In this document: positions 43,265-52,626 of the stretch, in pieces
How the letters are laid out: each line of letters begins with the position of its first letter
How positions within the stretch are numbered: position 1 is the first letter of the stretch
From: an uncultured bacterium
Lineage (GTDB): Bacteria; Bacteroidota; Ignavibacteria; Kapaibacteriales; UBA4661
Reading direction: 5' to 3'
NCBI GenBank assembly: GCA_937899715.1
Contig: CALCNX010000072.1
Location: forward strand, 20,645 to 84,644
Length of the DNA: 64,000 nucleotides
Notes under the pieces: generated by a model
What the model was told of the DNA's origin: nothing
What the model saw: only the letters and a program-made list of their open reading frames with translations
Databases searched by the model: none
Translations under genes and position numbers: made by a program

Positions 43265-44686
43265 ATGCAAGCCTACCAACCGAAAAACAACATCCGCATC
43301 GTTACGGCTGCCTCGCTCTTCGACGGACACGATGCTGCTATCAATATCATGCGCCGTATTATCCAATCCACAGGCGCTGAGGTGATTCATCTGGGACACA
43401 ACCGCTCAGTGGGAGAAATTGTGGATGCAGCAATTCAAGAGGATGCACAAGCAGTAGCAATTACAAGCTATCAAGGCGGACACAATGAGTTTTTCAAGTA
43501 TATGCGCGACCTTCTGACCGAACGCGGGGCGCAGCACGTCAAGATTTTCGGCGGCGGCGGTGGAACGATATTGCCGGAAGAAATTGCCGACCTTCATGCT
43601 TACGGCATCAATCACATTTATTCACCCGAAGATGGGCGCACGATGGGCTTGCAAGGCATGATTAACAACCTCGTGGAGCAAGCAGACTTTTCGCCTGCCA
43701 CGCTTGCGCACGGCACAGAAGCCACATTGCTAGGAAAGACAAAGCAAGGCAATAATGCGGCTCTGGCGCGTCTTCTGACGCTCATTGAACTCGGCAAATG
43801 CGAAACATTGCACACGATGGAGCAAGAGGCAAGTACGCTCAAAACGCCGATTCTCGGTATCACCGGCACAGGCGGCGCAGGTAAATCTTCCTTGACGGAT
43901 GAACTGGTACGACGCTTCTTAATGGACTTCAGCGATAAACGCATTGCAATTATTTCTATTGACCCCTCCAAACGCAAGACAGGCGGTGCTTTGCTGGGCG
44001 ATCGAATTCGCATGAATGCCATTCACAACCCGCGAGTTTTTATGCGCTCGGTGGCAACACGCCAATCCAATGCCGCCATTAGCACAAGTATCAAAGCGAT
44101 GCTCCCAGTGGTCACATTGGCAGGCTACGACCTGATTATCATCGAAACGGCGGGTATTGGGCAGAGCGGCTCGGAGATTACTGACATTGCGGATGTATCA
44201 CTCTATGTGATGACACCAGAGTTTGGCGCTGCCACACAGTTGGAGAAAATTGACATGATTGATTATGCCGACGTGATTGCGCTTAACAAATTCGACAAAG
44301 CCGGAGCACTTGACGCACTGCGCGACGTGAAAAAGCAATATCAACGTGCACGAGGACTCTGGGACAAGAAGCCCGACGAAATGCCCGTGTACGGCACGAT
44401 GGCTTCGCAATTCAACGACCCCGGTATGAACACACTCTACCGCGTTCTGATGGAAACGATTGCTGCAAAGACTGGAGCAGAACTGCACACAGGATTTGAA
44501 GTATCGGAGGAAATGAGTAAAAAAATCTACATTATTCCGCCCAACCGCACACGTTATCTCGCTGAAATTGCCGACGAGCACGACCGCTATAAAAAACATA
44601 CCGCCGAGCAAGTCAAACTCGCGCGGCGGATGTATCAAGTCGAAGGCGCATTGGAGGCGCTCAAAGAATCAGAATCACTGACATAA
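43265..44686 (+). CDS. N-terminal half of an IcmF-type mutase: B12-binding domain plus MeaI-type GTPase, without the mutase domain
   Basis: 473 residues. The cobalamin-binding domain (residues about 10-150) has FDGHDAAINIMRRI (the B12 histidine in DGHD), ITSYQGGHNEFFKYM and FGGGGGTILPEE. A G-domain follows, with GITGTGGAGKSSLTDELV, SIDPSKRKTGGALLGDRIRM and LNKFDKAG. The end (RYLAEIADEHDRYKKHTAEQVKLARRMYQ) matches the IcmF linker, but there is no mutase barrel, and IcmF is normally near 1,090 residues. It may work with a separate mutase subunit. Downstream is 21 bp, then a gene on the other strand. Confidence 0.82.
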   Translation: MQAYQPKNNIRIVTAASLFDGHDAAINIMRRIIQSTGAEVIHLGHNRSVGEIVDAAIQEDAQAVAITSYQGGHNEFFKYMRDLLTERGAQHVKIFGGGGGTILPEEIADLHAYGINHIYSPEDGRTMGLQGMINNLVEQADFSPATLAHGTEATLLGKTKQGNNAALARLLTLIELGKCETLHTMEQEASTLKTPILGITGTGGAGKSSLTDELVRRFLMDFSDKRIAIISIDPSKRKTGGALLGDRIRMNAIHNPRVFMRSVATRQSNAAISTSIKAMLPVVTLAGYDLIIIETAGIGQSGSEITDIADVSLYVMTPEFGAATQLEKIDMIDYADVIALNKFDKAGALDALRDVKKQYQRARGLWDKKPDEMPVYGTMASQFNDPGMNTLYRVLMETIAAKTGAELHTGFEVSEEMSKKIYIIPPNRTRYLAEIADEHDRYKKHTAEQVKLARRMYQVEGALEALKESESLT

Positions 44687-44707
44687 GTAACAACGATTAA
44701 AGAAGTA

Positions 44708-45838
44708 TTAAAGCGCCTTGTCGTAAAGACGGTACGTTTTGTAAATTTTCCCTTTCATTGTGCGCGTCAACGCCAAGTTCATATCCGCATTTGCTTCGTC
44801 TATCCATGATGCCTCGCCGCCACCAGGGTATTTTTTTGAAGCGCGATCACCAATTTCGTAGTACATCACCGCATCTACGCCTGTTTTGCGATATTCGGGC
44901 AGTACGCCCATGATGACAATACGGCAGAAATCTACTTCTTTTTGTCTCGTGAGCAGATTCCATCCCGCACCCAAGAGCGAACCACCGGAATTGTGAATCA
45001 TAGCGCGGTTGATGTCAGGCAAAGCAAGCAAAAAGCCTGCAGGTTTGCCTGCTACTTCAGCAAGAAAGATAATATGCGGGTCGGCGACAGGTTTCAAATC
45101 TTTGACAAGCGCGTCCCATTCAGCATCGGTAAATTCTACCATGCCCCAATTCTCGCGCCACGCGGCATTGTAAATGACTTTAATTGTGTCAGTATCTTTT
45201 TTGAACTGCGCTTTGTCTTTGAAATTCACTTCCCGAATAGTAATCTTATTCCGCTCGCGGATAGCCTCTTGAAGGCGCTTCATTTTGTCGGACTTGTAGT
45301 CTTCGTGCTTCAATATGTAGGCATAGTTGTCTTTCACTTTTACATATCCGGCATTGTCAAACAGCGTCACGTAGTATGCGGGATTGTATGTGGTCAAAAT
45401 CACCGGCGGCGAATCGAAACCATCTACCAAGAGCGCAGCTTCATCATTCATCGAAGGATTGACGGGACCTCGTGCTATATCTTTACCCTCGGATTTTAGC
45501 CAAGCTTCGGCAGCACGGAAGAGTGCGTTGGCGGTTTCTTGATTATTCTCACTCTCAAAAAAGCCGATGAATCCTACGTTATCATTAAAACGCTTGTTGT
45601 GATTGTCATTCGTGATAGCCGCAATACGCCCCACCACCTCTCCACCGCGCTCGGCGAGAAACATTCGCAGTTTGGCGTGTTGGTAAAATGGATTTTTCGT
45701 CACGCTGAGAAGTTTTTTTCGCTCGTCAATAAGCGGTGGAACCCAGTTTTTATCACCCTTGTAGAAATTCCATTGCGATTTGATGAATCGCATACGGTCT
45801 CGTTCTGTTTCAACAGCACGAATAGTAGCAGCGCTCAT
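44708..45838 (-). CDS. GNAT-like conserved protein of unknown substrate
   Basis: 376 residues. It resembles a family of long GNAT-related proteins in Bacteroidota: FIKSQWNFYKGDKNWVPPL, FFESENNQETANALF, ARGPVNPSMNDEAALLVDGFDSPPVILT and IVIMGVLPEYRKTGVDAVMYYE, the last of which has the acetyl-CoA-binding R/Q-x-x-G-x-G/A-like arrangement in weakened form. The acceptor is unknown. It converges with the IcmF-type gene. Confidence 0.72.
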   Translation of the reverse strand: MSAATIRAVETERDRMRFIKSQWNFYKGDKNWVPPLIDERKKLLSVTKNPFYQHAKLRMFLAERGGEVVGRIAAITNDNHNKRFNDNVGFIGFFESENNQETANALFRAAEAWLKSEGKDIARGPVNPSMNDEAALLVDGFDSPPVILTTYNPAYYVTLFDNAGYVKVKDNYAYILKHEDYKSDKMKRLQEAIRERNKITIREVNFKDKAQFKKDTDTIKVIYNAAWRENWGMVEFTDAEWDALVKDLKPVADPHIIFLAEVAGKPAGFLLALPDINRAMIHNSGGSLLGAGWNLLTRQKEVDFCRIVIMGVLPEYRKTGVDAVMYYEIGDRASKKYPGGGEASWIDEANADMNLALTRTMKGKIYKTYRLYDKAL

Positions 45839-45879
45839 AGTGTGTCCCGAATAATGAAAAAGAAAGAAATGATTGAAAG

Positions 45880-46614
45880 TTATTCCGATACTTTCGACGA
45901 AGACGCTGGAGATTTCCCGCGAATCCGCATATTAAGTATTTCTACAGCGAATGAAAATGCCATTGCAAAGTAGATATAGCCTTTGGGAACCTCAACATGA
46001 AAACTCTCCGCCACCAGCAAAAAGCCAACGAGCATCAGGAAGGACAGAGCTAGCATTTTCATCGTCGGGTTGCGGTCAATAAAGTCGCTAATGAAGCCGG
46101 AAAATGCAAGCATGATGAGGAGCGATACGACTACTGCAGCCATCATCACGGGAATTTGGTTTGACAGCCCAATAGCGGTCAGAATAGAATCAAACGAAAA
46201 GACAATATCAAGAATGACGACCTGCACAATCACCCCCACCAGCGTAGAACGCTCTTTCAGATTGCCCGCTGCACCGCCTTCGCTCATACTGTCGTGAATC
46301 TCGCGTGTGGTCTTTGCCATAAGGAACAAACCGCCCCCAAGCAGTACCACATCTCGCCCCGTAACGCCATGATTCATCACCTCGAAAAATGGGGCGGTCA
46401 TGCCGGAGAGATACGATAAAAATGAAAGCAAAACGAGGCGAAATATCAACGCCAGCCCCAAGCCGATAACTCTGGCTTGTTGACGCTGCGCATTGGGCAA
46501 ATGATTAACAACAAGCGAAATGAAAATCACATTATCAATACCGAGCACAATTTCCATTACCGAAAGCATGAGAAAACTAAGCCATGCTGCGGGAGAAGTA
46601 AGAAGTTCCATCAT
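45880..46614 (-). CDS. TerC-family integral membrane protein
   Basis: 244 residues with seven or so membrane helices. The TerC motifs are EIVLGIDNVIFISL (acidic and asparagine residues of the ion site) and VILDIVFSFDSILTAIGL. TerC/Alx-type proteins are linked to manganese export and metallation of exported enzymes. It precedes an unknown membrane protein by 21 bp. Confidence 0.9.
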   Translation of the reverse strand: MMELLTSPAAWLSFLMLSVMEIVLGIDNVIFISLVVNHLPNAQRQQARVIGLGLALIFRLVLLSFLSYLSGMTAPFFEVMNHGVTGRDVVLLGGGLFLMAKTTREIHDSMSEGGAAGNLKERSTLVGVIVQVVILDIVFSFDSILTAIGLSNQIPVMMAAVVVSLLIMLAFSGFISDFIDRNPTMKMLALSFLMLVGFLLVAESFHVEVPKGYIYFAMAFSFAVEILNMRIRGKSPASSSKVSE

Positions 46615-46635
46615 AGAGCAAAGGAAGAAAGAAGA

Positions 46636-47175
46636 TTAATGCTGCTTGAATTCTGCCTGAAAATACGTCTTGATGTAATCTTTCAGGAAGTCTGCCAAGA
46701 TAAATAAACTTACGCCCGTGAGCAAGAGGCAAACAGCAAAAATATACTTTTCATTTTGGTTGGTATCCAATAATTTCGATGGCATTTTGACGAGCAACGT
46801 ACCGATCTCCATAAACAATCCCACCAAGAGCAGACCCATGCCGTTTTGATGTGCTATTTCATTCAAATATTCCTGCGTGTGGCTTACTTCCTCTGCCGCA
46901 ACCTTTTCTCCTACGCGGTGCGCCATTTTGCGAAGTGTTTCGCGCTCCTCCAAGAACACGCCGCCCGCTACCAGAATCCCGCCTACACCGTCAATGATAC
47001 TTTCCATATCTTCCAGCACTTCATCCGTGGGCTGCGTGTTCCAGAAGCCCTGCAAAAAATGCCACTGCTCGCCGATAATCGGTATCGCACCCAAAGCCAT
47101 TGCGAGTGCAAAGCCGATAAGGACGGGGCGCGAGGTTAGCAAGAGAAAGAGGCGATTGAGGAGATTGGTAATCAT
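46636..47175 (-). CDS. Unknown membrane protein upstream of terC
   Basis: 179 residues with two or three membrane helices (PVLIGFALAMALGAIPIIG, GLLLVGLFMEIGTLLV, IFAVCLLLTGVSLFILADFL) and a charged middle (RKMAHRVGEKVAAEEVSHTQ). No family was recognised. The first 12 codons (MITNLLNRLF...) and the 5' flank are duplicated at about 52627-52740 as a non-functional copy. It starts about 100 bp after the terminator of the first SusCD operon. Confidence 0.6.
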   Translation of the reverse strand: MITNLLNRLFLLLTSRPVLIGFALAMALGAIPIIGEQWHFLQGFWNTQPTDEVLEDMESIIDGVGGILVAGGVFLEERETLRKMAHRVGEKVAAEEVSHTQEYLNEIAHQNGMGLLLVGLFMEIGTLLVKMPSKLLDTNQNEKYIFAVCLLLTGVSLFILADFLKDYIKTYFQAEFKQH

Positions 47176-47274
47176 AGCGGCGACAGATGGAAGTGGGTGG
47201 AACTGAGTTTGGAAAGAAACAATATCGCATTTCGCCAGGAGAAAGGCAAATGAGATTGTGTGTGATGGGGAGAT

Positions 47275-47310
47275 AAAAAATCAGGCTGCTCCCTTGTGGG
47301 AGCAGCCTGA
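47275..47310 (-). terminator. Intrinsic terminator of the first SusCD operon
   Basis: TCAGGCTGCTCCC (47281-47293) pairs perfectly with GGGAGCAGCCTGA (47298-47310), 4-nt loop; on the minus strand a T-run follows (A-run 47275-47280). It ends the susD1 transcript 24 bp after the stop. Confidence 0.9.
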
Positions 47311-47334
47311 TTATCAAATAATCAGCTATCGGTC

Positions 47335-48645
47335 TTATTGGACGGGCAGGTTTTTGTTTGTAGTGCGTTCAGGCAAACCAATCGGCAAGAAGCGCCAAGC
47401 ATTTGCTGTCGTAATATGCCAACGGTTAAAGCGACGCTGGTCAATAACACGCATACCCATGCAGAAAAGCTGCTTATCACGCTCAATATACACAGAATCA
47501 AGCGCTGTTGTTGTACGGGCTGTAAGATTATGGAAAGTACGAACATTATTCACGCTTGTCAGCGCTGCGTCGGGGTTATTTGCCACGCGCAGAGCTGTTT
47601 CCGCTAACATAAGTTCATTCTCTTGCCATGTTACAAACGGCACCGGCGAACCCAAGTTCGGGAATCTGCCTTGAATCCAGAATGTCAATCCACTATTTGT
47701 TACCGGTCCGTGTAAGAGCAGTCGGCGTGAAGTTAGGGACGCAGTAAATTCAGCATCTGCTCCAGTATAAGTCAAAGCACCACTGACAATACGTGCAGGG
47801 AAGATGCGACCTTCAAGCGAATCCGCTGCGATATACTGAGCAAATCGTGGATCTGGTACTATTTGGGAACGATTTCTACCACCATCGAAAAACCATTGAT
47901 TGTTGATAGTTGCATCATCGTAGAGAGCATCTAACGAGGCATCACCACGACGCATACCAAGGAGTGCAGCCGTGCGGGCTGCCGGATAGCGCTCCGCAGC
48001 AAGATTGACCCTTGCAATAATGGTATTGACGGTGCGGCGCTGAAGATCGGTAGAAGCATTCTGCAAAGCAATATTCAGTTTAACAAGTGCCGAATCAAAC
48101 ATTGCCTGTGACGGAATGAACGGACCACCATCAATGACACCACCGCCTTGATTAGGGGTAAATCCATAGTACGCACCATACCAGAAGCGAGCAATACCAC
48201 CATAGAGACTAGCAGTATAGAGGGCAGCTGCACGTGCACCATCAGTCGAAAACTTAATCTGGGGAATACGATTAGCAAGCGCATCAGCATTGAAACGCAT
48301 CGTTCCTATAGCAGCCCATTGATTATTAACGGAGTTGTTGTCTAACGCGATTATACCCGCATCAATTTCGGAAAATTGCGGGAATGTTGCATTGGGAACA
48401 CGTGTGTCAAAGAAGAACTCATCGGATAAATCACCAGCGAGAGTGGTCATTTGGGCATAGCGCAGGGAAAACTGACGCTGTATCCCGTTCACCTGAAATT
48501 GTATTTGCGACTCATCATTAAGTTGAGCATCAGTGATGAGGTCAATAGGTGCAGCCACACCTTTGGCATATTCTGCGCAGGAATGAAGTCCGACCACGCC
48601 TGCCAGCACAACACCTATCACGAGAAGATATTTTTTGAAATTCAT
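47335..48645 (-). CDS. SusD-like outer-membrane lipoprotein (operon 1)
   Basis: 436 residues. A signal sequence with a lipobox (VGLHSC, Cys near 23) and a SusD/RagB-like helical body: NVRTFHNLTART, TWQENELMLAETALRVAN and LDSVYIERDKQLFCMGMRVIDQRRFN near the C-terminus. SusD proteins cap a SusC barrel and bind the ligand outside the cell. It is 39 bp downstream of its SusC partner. It differs strongly from the second SusD in this window. Confidence 0.82.
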   Translation of the reverse strand: MNFKKYLLVIGVVLAGVVGLHSCAEYAKGVAAPIDLITDAQLNDESQIQFQVNGIQRQFSLRYAQMTTLAGDLSDEFFFDTRVPNATFPQFSEIDAGIIALDNNSVNNQWAAIGTMRFNADALANRIPQIKFSTDGARAAALYTASLYGGIARFWYGAYYGFTPNQGGGVIDGGPFIPSQAMFDSALVKLNIALQNASTDLQRRTVNTIIARVNLAAERYPAARTAALLGMRRGDASLDALYDDATINNQWFFDGGRNRSQIVPDPRFAQYIAADSLEGRIFPARIVSGALTYTGADAEFTASLTSRRLLLHGPVTNSGLTFWIQGRFPNLGSPVPFVTWQENELMLAETALRVANNPDAALTSVNNVRTFHNLTARTTTALDSVYIERDKQLFCMGMRVIDQRRFNRWHITTANAWRFLPIGLPERTTNKNLPVQ

Positions 48646-48684
48646 AGTTCTACAAGATATTGTATTCTTTAAGGAAATGGTGGA

Positions 48685-51600
48685 TTAGAAGCCGAAGCTC
48701 ACTATAAAGTTAATTACACGTGACTGCATCAGTGTCAAGAAGTCTACGGAAGTGGTAACACCGTTAGCAGCCCCGGGATTCGTATTAAGTTCCACTTCCG
48801 GTCCACTGTACGTTGTAAAGAGTGCAAAATTATTGGCAGTGAGAGATAACGACAAGTTTTTAATAGCAGGTGTACCAACAATGCTGTTGATAAGATTAGT
48901 GGCGTTGTAGCGAAGGCTAAGCTCACGAATACGTAGCCAATTCGCTTTTTCGGTATAATTATTAGCTTGCATTGACGCTATACGCGGCTCCAATTTTTGG
49001 AATGCAATAGCAGCAGCCTGATATTCTGCCGTTCCCGGAGTAAGAACTGCAACACCCGGTACGCGACCAACTGTCAAAAGACCAGCCGTTCCAAAACCCT
49101 GAGCTCCCGGTCCACGCTCTTGAGCCGCTGCACCATTGGTAGGAGACACACCGGCACCATAAATGCCAAGCTGAGTAGCCAAGCGATTGAACTGAGGATT
49201 GTTGTAGTATGCTACACCTGTAGCAAACTGAGCAGTATTGTTAAAGACATATCCTTCCAATGCGTATTCTGCAAGGGCATAGATGGTGAAATCATGCAAG
49301 AAACGGAACTCTACTGAGAAGGATCCCGTATAGAGCGGAACACCGGAGCCGATAGCATAACCTACTATACCTCCTGCTGCATTACGAACCATGCCTGTAG
49401 TGTCAATCTCAAGACCATTGCGTCCTTGATTTACCCAGTCATAATATCCATTCGCTTGAAAGCGCGGCGTGAGTGGGCGTAAGCCCATAAATTGGCTACG
49501 GCGTTGACCAGGAATAATAAATTGACGATTATCGGTCAACTGCGCAGGACCACCTGCTTCGTAGCCGAGACTTTTCACAAGATTGTCAGCATAGTTGAAG
49601 ATAAGTCGTAAATCAAGTGAGTAGTCAGCCGACTGAATCGGGCGAGCATAGATCATGGACTCAAACCCCCACCCGTCAAGGGCTGCAATATTTGACGGCT
49701 TATTGCCCAAGCCTGTGGACGGAGGGCGAGGCAGGTTCACAAGTGACTGGGTGGAATTTGAGATATAATAGGTGGCTTCAAAGCCATATGCATTATCAAA
49801 CTCCATTTCCAAGCCCAATTCTATTTCCCGTGTCCGTTCGGGCTGAATTGCCGTATTGCCTGCAATACTGACTGCAGCACCAGCACCATATGGTGAAGCA
49901 CCATTTGTCCAGAGAAGCGACTGCCCGTCTGTCAAGCCCGGCAAACGTCCATTTTCTCCGTATGCAGCACGGAATTTTGCGAGATTGATCACTTCAGGCA
50001 AAAATCCAAGTTTGTCTAAACGTGCAGCAAAACTTGCTGCCGGATAGAAAATGTTTGGAGCCTCTGCGCCATATGCAGAAGCATAATCTTGGCGTACCGA
50101 ACCGGTTAAGAAGAAGGTCTGGTTATAATTAAATTTTTGCTCCACAAACCAACCAGCATTTCTCACATTCGTGAATGTTTCTGCTACTACACGTGTAGTT
50201 GCCGTTCCAGCATCTACCACACGAATAAGTTCTGTTGGGAATTGTTGAGCATCGGTTTGTATTGTCCGCGTTACTTCGTTCCATGCTTGTCCACCACCGG
50301 TTGTTGTAGCGCTCAGTCCTTCTATGATTTTGTAGTCGTATGAGATATTTGCCTCAACGTTAAGACGCTCGGCACCAATAGTAAAAAGCCCACGACGACC
50401 GCGCGTTACACCTGCATAAGCATAGTTTGCCGGAAAGAAAATACTATTGTTCACGTTGCGGATGTCTGTCCCCACAAGTGCGCGAGCATTCAACCCGGGA
50501 AGGAATTCGGGTGAGTATTGGATTTCCGCCGAACCAACAAAACGCTGCGTTCGTTGTGAGTTTTCTGCTTTTTCGATAGCCTCTTTTTGTGTAAAACCGT
50601 ATGTAGAACGTGCCCCACCGACAGGGTCGGCAAAACCATTCGGTACTGCTAAACCAGCCGCACCTGCTGCACCGGAAGGAGGAGCATAGGGTGAGAAAAG
50701 TCGGGTATTGCCTTGCCAACCAATAACGTTATTGTCATTTTGCGGGCGGTCAACCATGTTGTCTACATAATTAGCGCTGGCTCTGATGGAAAAGTTTTTC
50801 GAGGTTGTTGCATCCAAATTCAAGCGCACCGACTGGCGATTCAATTGATTTTGAACGACAAAACCCTGCTCTGCACGGTTCTCATAGCCAACATAGTAGT
50901 TGAATATCCCCGAATTACCTTGCAGGTTTACTCCGTGTTGTTGGATAGGTCCGTCGCGGAAAATTGAATTAGCTTCTTTCCATGATTCTATATCTTTTGC
51001 TGTGAAATCACGGTGATTTCTGTTAAATCCGAAAATGCCTTGATAGTTAATCCGAACTTGATCTTGCTCTGCACCGCGTCCGCGTTTGGTTTTGATCAGT
51101 ACAATACCGTTTTGTCCTTGCGGACCATAAAGTGATGTCGCTGCTGGACCTTTGAGAACCTCAATGTTCTCTATATCTGCGGGATTCAAATCCGCGAGAG
51201 CACTTACCTGCTGTCCGCCTGTGGCATAACCACCAGTATTGCCCGAAGCCACACGGACACCATCAATAAAGACAGTTGGATCACCACCCAAAAGACCGGC
51301 ACCAGCACGAACATTAAAACGTATACCACCACCGACTTGACCGGAGGCTGGCGTAATCGTAACACCGGAGATTTTGCCTTGCATAAGCTGTGCCGCCGAA
51401 GTATAACCAACTTTGTCGGTTAAGTTAGCCGCATCAACGCGCGAAACAGCTACTTCTGCAACCCCTTTTTGTGTCCGCGAAGCAACGCCGGTTACGACGA
51501 CCTCGTCCAATCCGCGAACATCAAGAAGAAGGGCAAAATTCACATCTACATTTACAGGTCCATCCACAGTAACAGTCTGAGCAGCAGACTTATAGCCTAC

Positions 51601-51846
51601 ATAGCTTACCTCAACCGAGTACTTACCGGACGGTACGTTTTTGATTTCGTACTCGCCGTCTTTGCCCGCAATCTTACCGAGCTTTGCAGCAGAAGCGCCC
51701 TGCGCCGTCAGTGTAATACGTGCGCCTTGCAAGCCATCGCCATTTTTTTTGTCCGAAACTTTACCTTTCACTGTGCCGCCTTGCGCTAAAGCAACGCTAA
51801 AGGAGCCAACAAGCAAAGCCAGGACCAGAAGTATTTTACCTCTCAT
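48685..51846 (-). CDS. SusC/RagA-type TonB-linked outer-membrane receptor (operon 1)
   Basis: 1053 residues. Signal peptide (about 1-21), a carboxypeptidase-regulatory-like domain (about 22-110, GTVKGKVSDKKNGDGLQGARITL), a plug (VVVTGVASRTQKG, ISGVTITPASGQVGGGIRFNVR, PTVFIDGVRV and IENIEVLKGPAATSLYGPQGQNGIVLIKTK), and a beta-barrel ending in INFIVSFGF, a terminal aromatic that fits barrel assembly. Takes up a ligand held by its SusD with TonB energy. The substrate (glycan, peptide or other) is unknown; no degradative enzymes are nearby. Confidence 0.93.
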   Translation of the reverse strand: MRGKILLVLALLVGSFSVALAQGGTVKGKVSDKKNGDGLQGARITLTAQGASAAKLGKIAGKDGEYEIKNVPSGKYSVEVSYVGYKSAAQTVTVDGPVNVDVNFALLLDVRGLDEVVVTGVASRTQKGVAEVAVSRVDAANLTDKVGYTSAAQLMQGKISGVTITPASGQVGGGIRFNVRAGAGLLGGDPTVFIDGVRVASGNTGGYATGGQQVSALADLNPADIENIEVLKGPAATSLYGPQGQNGIVLIKTKRGRGAEQDQVRINYQGIFGFNRNHRDFTAKDIESWKEANSIFRDGPIQQHGVNLQGNSGIFNYYVGYENRAEQGFVVQNQLNRQSVRLNLDATTSKNFSIRASANYVDNMVDRPQNDNNVIGWQGNTRLFSPYAPPSGAAGAAGLAVPNGFADPVGGARSTYGFTQKEAIEKAENSQRTQRFVGSAEIQYSPEFLPGLNARALVGTDIRNVNNSIFFPANYAYAGVTRGRRGLFTIGAERLNVEANISYDYKIIEGLSATTTGGGQAWNEVTRTIQTDAQQFPTELIRVVDAGTATTRVVAETFTNVRNAGWFVEQKFNYNQTFFLTGSVRQDYASAYGAEAPNIFYPAASFAARLDKLGFLPEVINLAKFRAAYGENGRLPGLTDGQSLLWTNGASPYGAGAAVSIAGNTAIQPERTREIELGLEMEFDNAYGFEATYYISNSTQSLVNLPRPPSTGLGNKPSNIAALDGWGFESMIYARPIQSADYSLDLRLIFNYADNLVKSLGYEAGGPAQLTDNRQFIIPGQRRSQFMGLRPLTPRFQANGYYDWVNQGRNGLEIDTTGMVRNAAGGIVGYAIGSGVPLYTGSFSVEFRFLHDFTIYALAEYALEGYVFNNTAQFATGVAYYNNPQFNRLATQLGIYGAGVSPTNGAAAQERGPGAQGFGTAGLLTVGRVPGVAVLTPGTAEYQAAAIAFQKLEPRIASMQANNYTEKANWLRIRELSLRYNATNLINSIVGTPAIKNLSLSLTANNFALFTTYSGPEVELNTNPGAANGVTTSVDFLTLMQSRVINFIVSFGF

Positions 51847-51915
51847 AACGCTTTTATAGAATAGGTGAAATAAAATGAATTAGGGGAAATTCAAGGGTAG
51901 GAGTGGTGAAAAAAA

Positions 51916-51954
51916 TTTTAACAGAATTTTAACTGTTTTTTAACAACTTTTAAC
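51916..51954 (-). repeat. Four stepped GTTAAAA repeats after the susC1 promoter
   Basis: On the plus strand TTTTAAC begins at 51916, 51927, 51938 and 51948, steps of 11, 11 and 10 bp, near one helical turn. On the minus strand this is GTTAAAA read just after the predicted start of transcription. The same four-step array, in the same register, lies at 57691-57729. Confidence 0.75.
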
Positions 51955-51963
51955 AAGACGACG

Positions 51964-51992
51964 AATATACCAACATATTATCTTGAAGTCAA
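51964..51992 (-). promoter_or_regulatory. Sigma70-type promoter of susC1
   Basis: Minus strand: TTGACT (51992-51987), 17-bp spacer, TATATT (51969-51964). It lies inside a 76-bp block (51926-52001) that matches 71 of 76 bases of the susC2 upstream block (57701-57776) without gaps. Confidence 0.75.
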
Positions 51993-52254
51993 ATTTTTGT
52001 AGAAAATTTGTATAAGTCGTGTTTACAAAATCTTCAACACAAGATTTGATGTGTCTTGTGAGCCTCCCCATCAATCCCTCTTTATCAAAGACATAGTACA
52101 GGTTGCAGAAAGATTTCGGCAATGACTTTGCAAACACGCTCTAATTACATGGTCTGAGTAAACTCTTTTATCTAATAATGAAAGCTGTTACCGATAATAT
52201 GAGACGAGACAGAGCAACCGACGAGCAAGTGTGATGATAGAGGGCATAGATAAA

Positions 52255-52292
52255 AAAACAGGCTCTCTCTTAAATTAGAGAGAGCCTGTTTT
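52255..52292. terminator. Bidirectional terminator after the susD remnant
   Basis: AAAACAGGCTCTCTCT (52255-52270) pairs perfectly with AGAGAGAGCCTGTTTT (52277-52292), with A- and T-rich flanks. It lies 39 bp after the remnant's stop, as a terminator follows each complete susD. Confidence 0.85.
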
Positions 52293-52331
52293 CACTTTTT
52301 GAAAGATTCAGGTACCAAAACCAGTCTCCGA

Positions 52332-52617
52332 TTACAAATCATTCTGTTGTAATAAGCCTTTGGAAGCGTCTATTTCAGCTAAACGCATGAAAAGAAAATC
52401 GCCGGAGCTATTACCTTCCGCTTGCACAGTGAATTTGTAAGTCTGATATGCTTTATTCGTAAAAGCTGCCGGTTTGGGATATTCCGCCACCCCCTTGCCT
52501 ACCTGATCCCACCATTTTACTCTGATGTCGGTTATGGATATAGCATTATACAACTTCGAGTTAATAGCTTTGGGATTTGTTCTGATACTGGTGGAACTAA
52601 AATTCTAGACATATAGG
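52332..52617 (-). pseudogene. Decayed fragment of a susD gene
   Basis: On the minus strand the reading NFSSTSIRTNPKAINSKLYNAISITDIR... to RLAEIDASKGLLQQNDL closely matches the C-terminal region of the SusD at 52825-54318. After RLAE about 103 residues are missing, and the sequence jumps to the last 12 residues; both joints share a CTGA-AT word, suggesting deletion between short repeats. A 1-bp deletion near TATATGTC shifts the frame at its 5' end. Upstream of that it joins a copy of the membrane-protein gene's 5' end. It has no start and cannot make a working SusD. Confidence 0.85.
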
Positions 52618-52626
52618 CGAAGAAGG

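Larger units (their letters stand above)
51847..52331. other. 485-bp region upstream of the first susC
   Basis: Contains the susC1 promoter (51964-51992), the stepped GTTAAAA repeats (51916-51954) and, at its left end in reading direction, the bidirectional terminator (52255-52292). About 250 bp between 52002 and 52254 show no recognised feature. Confidence 0.5.
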
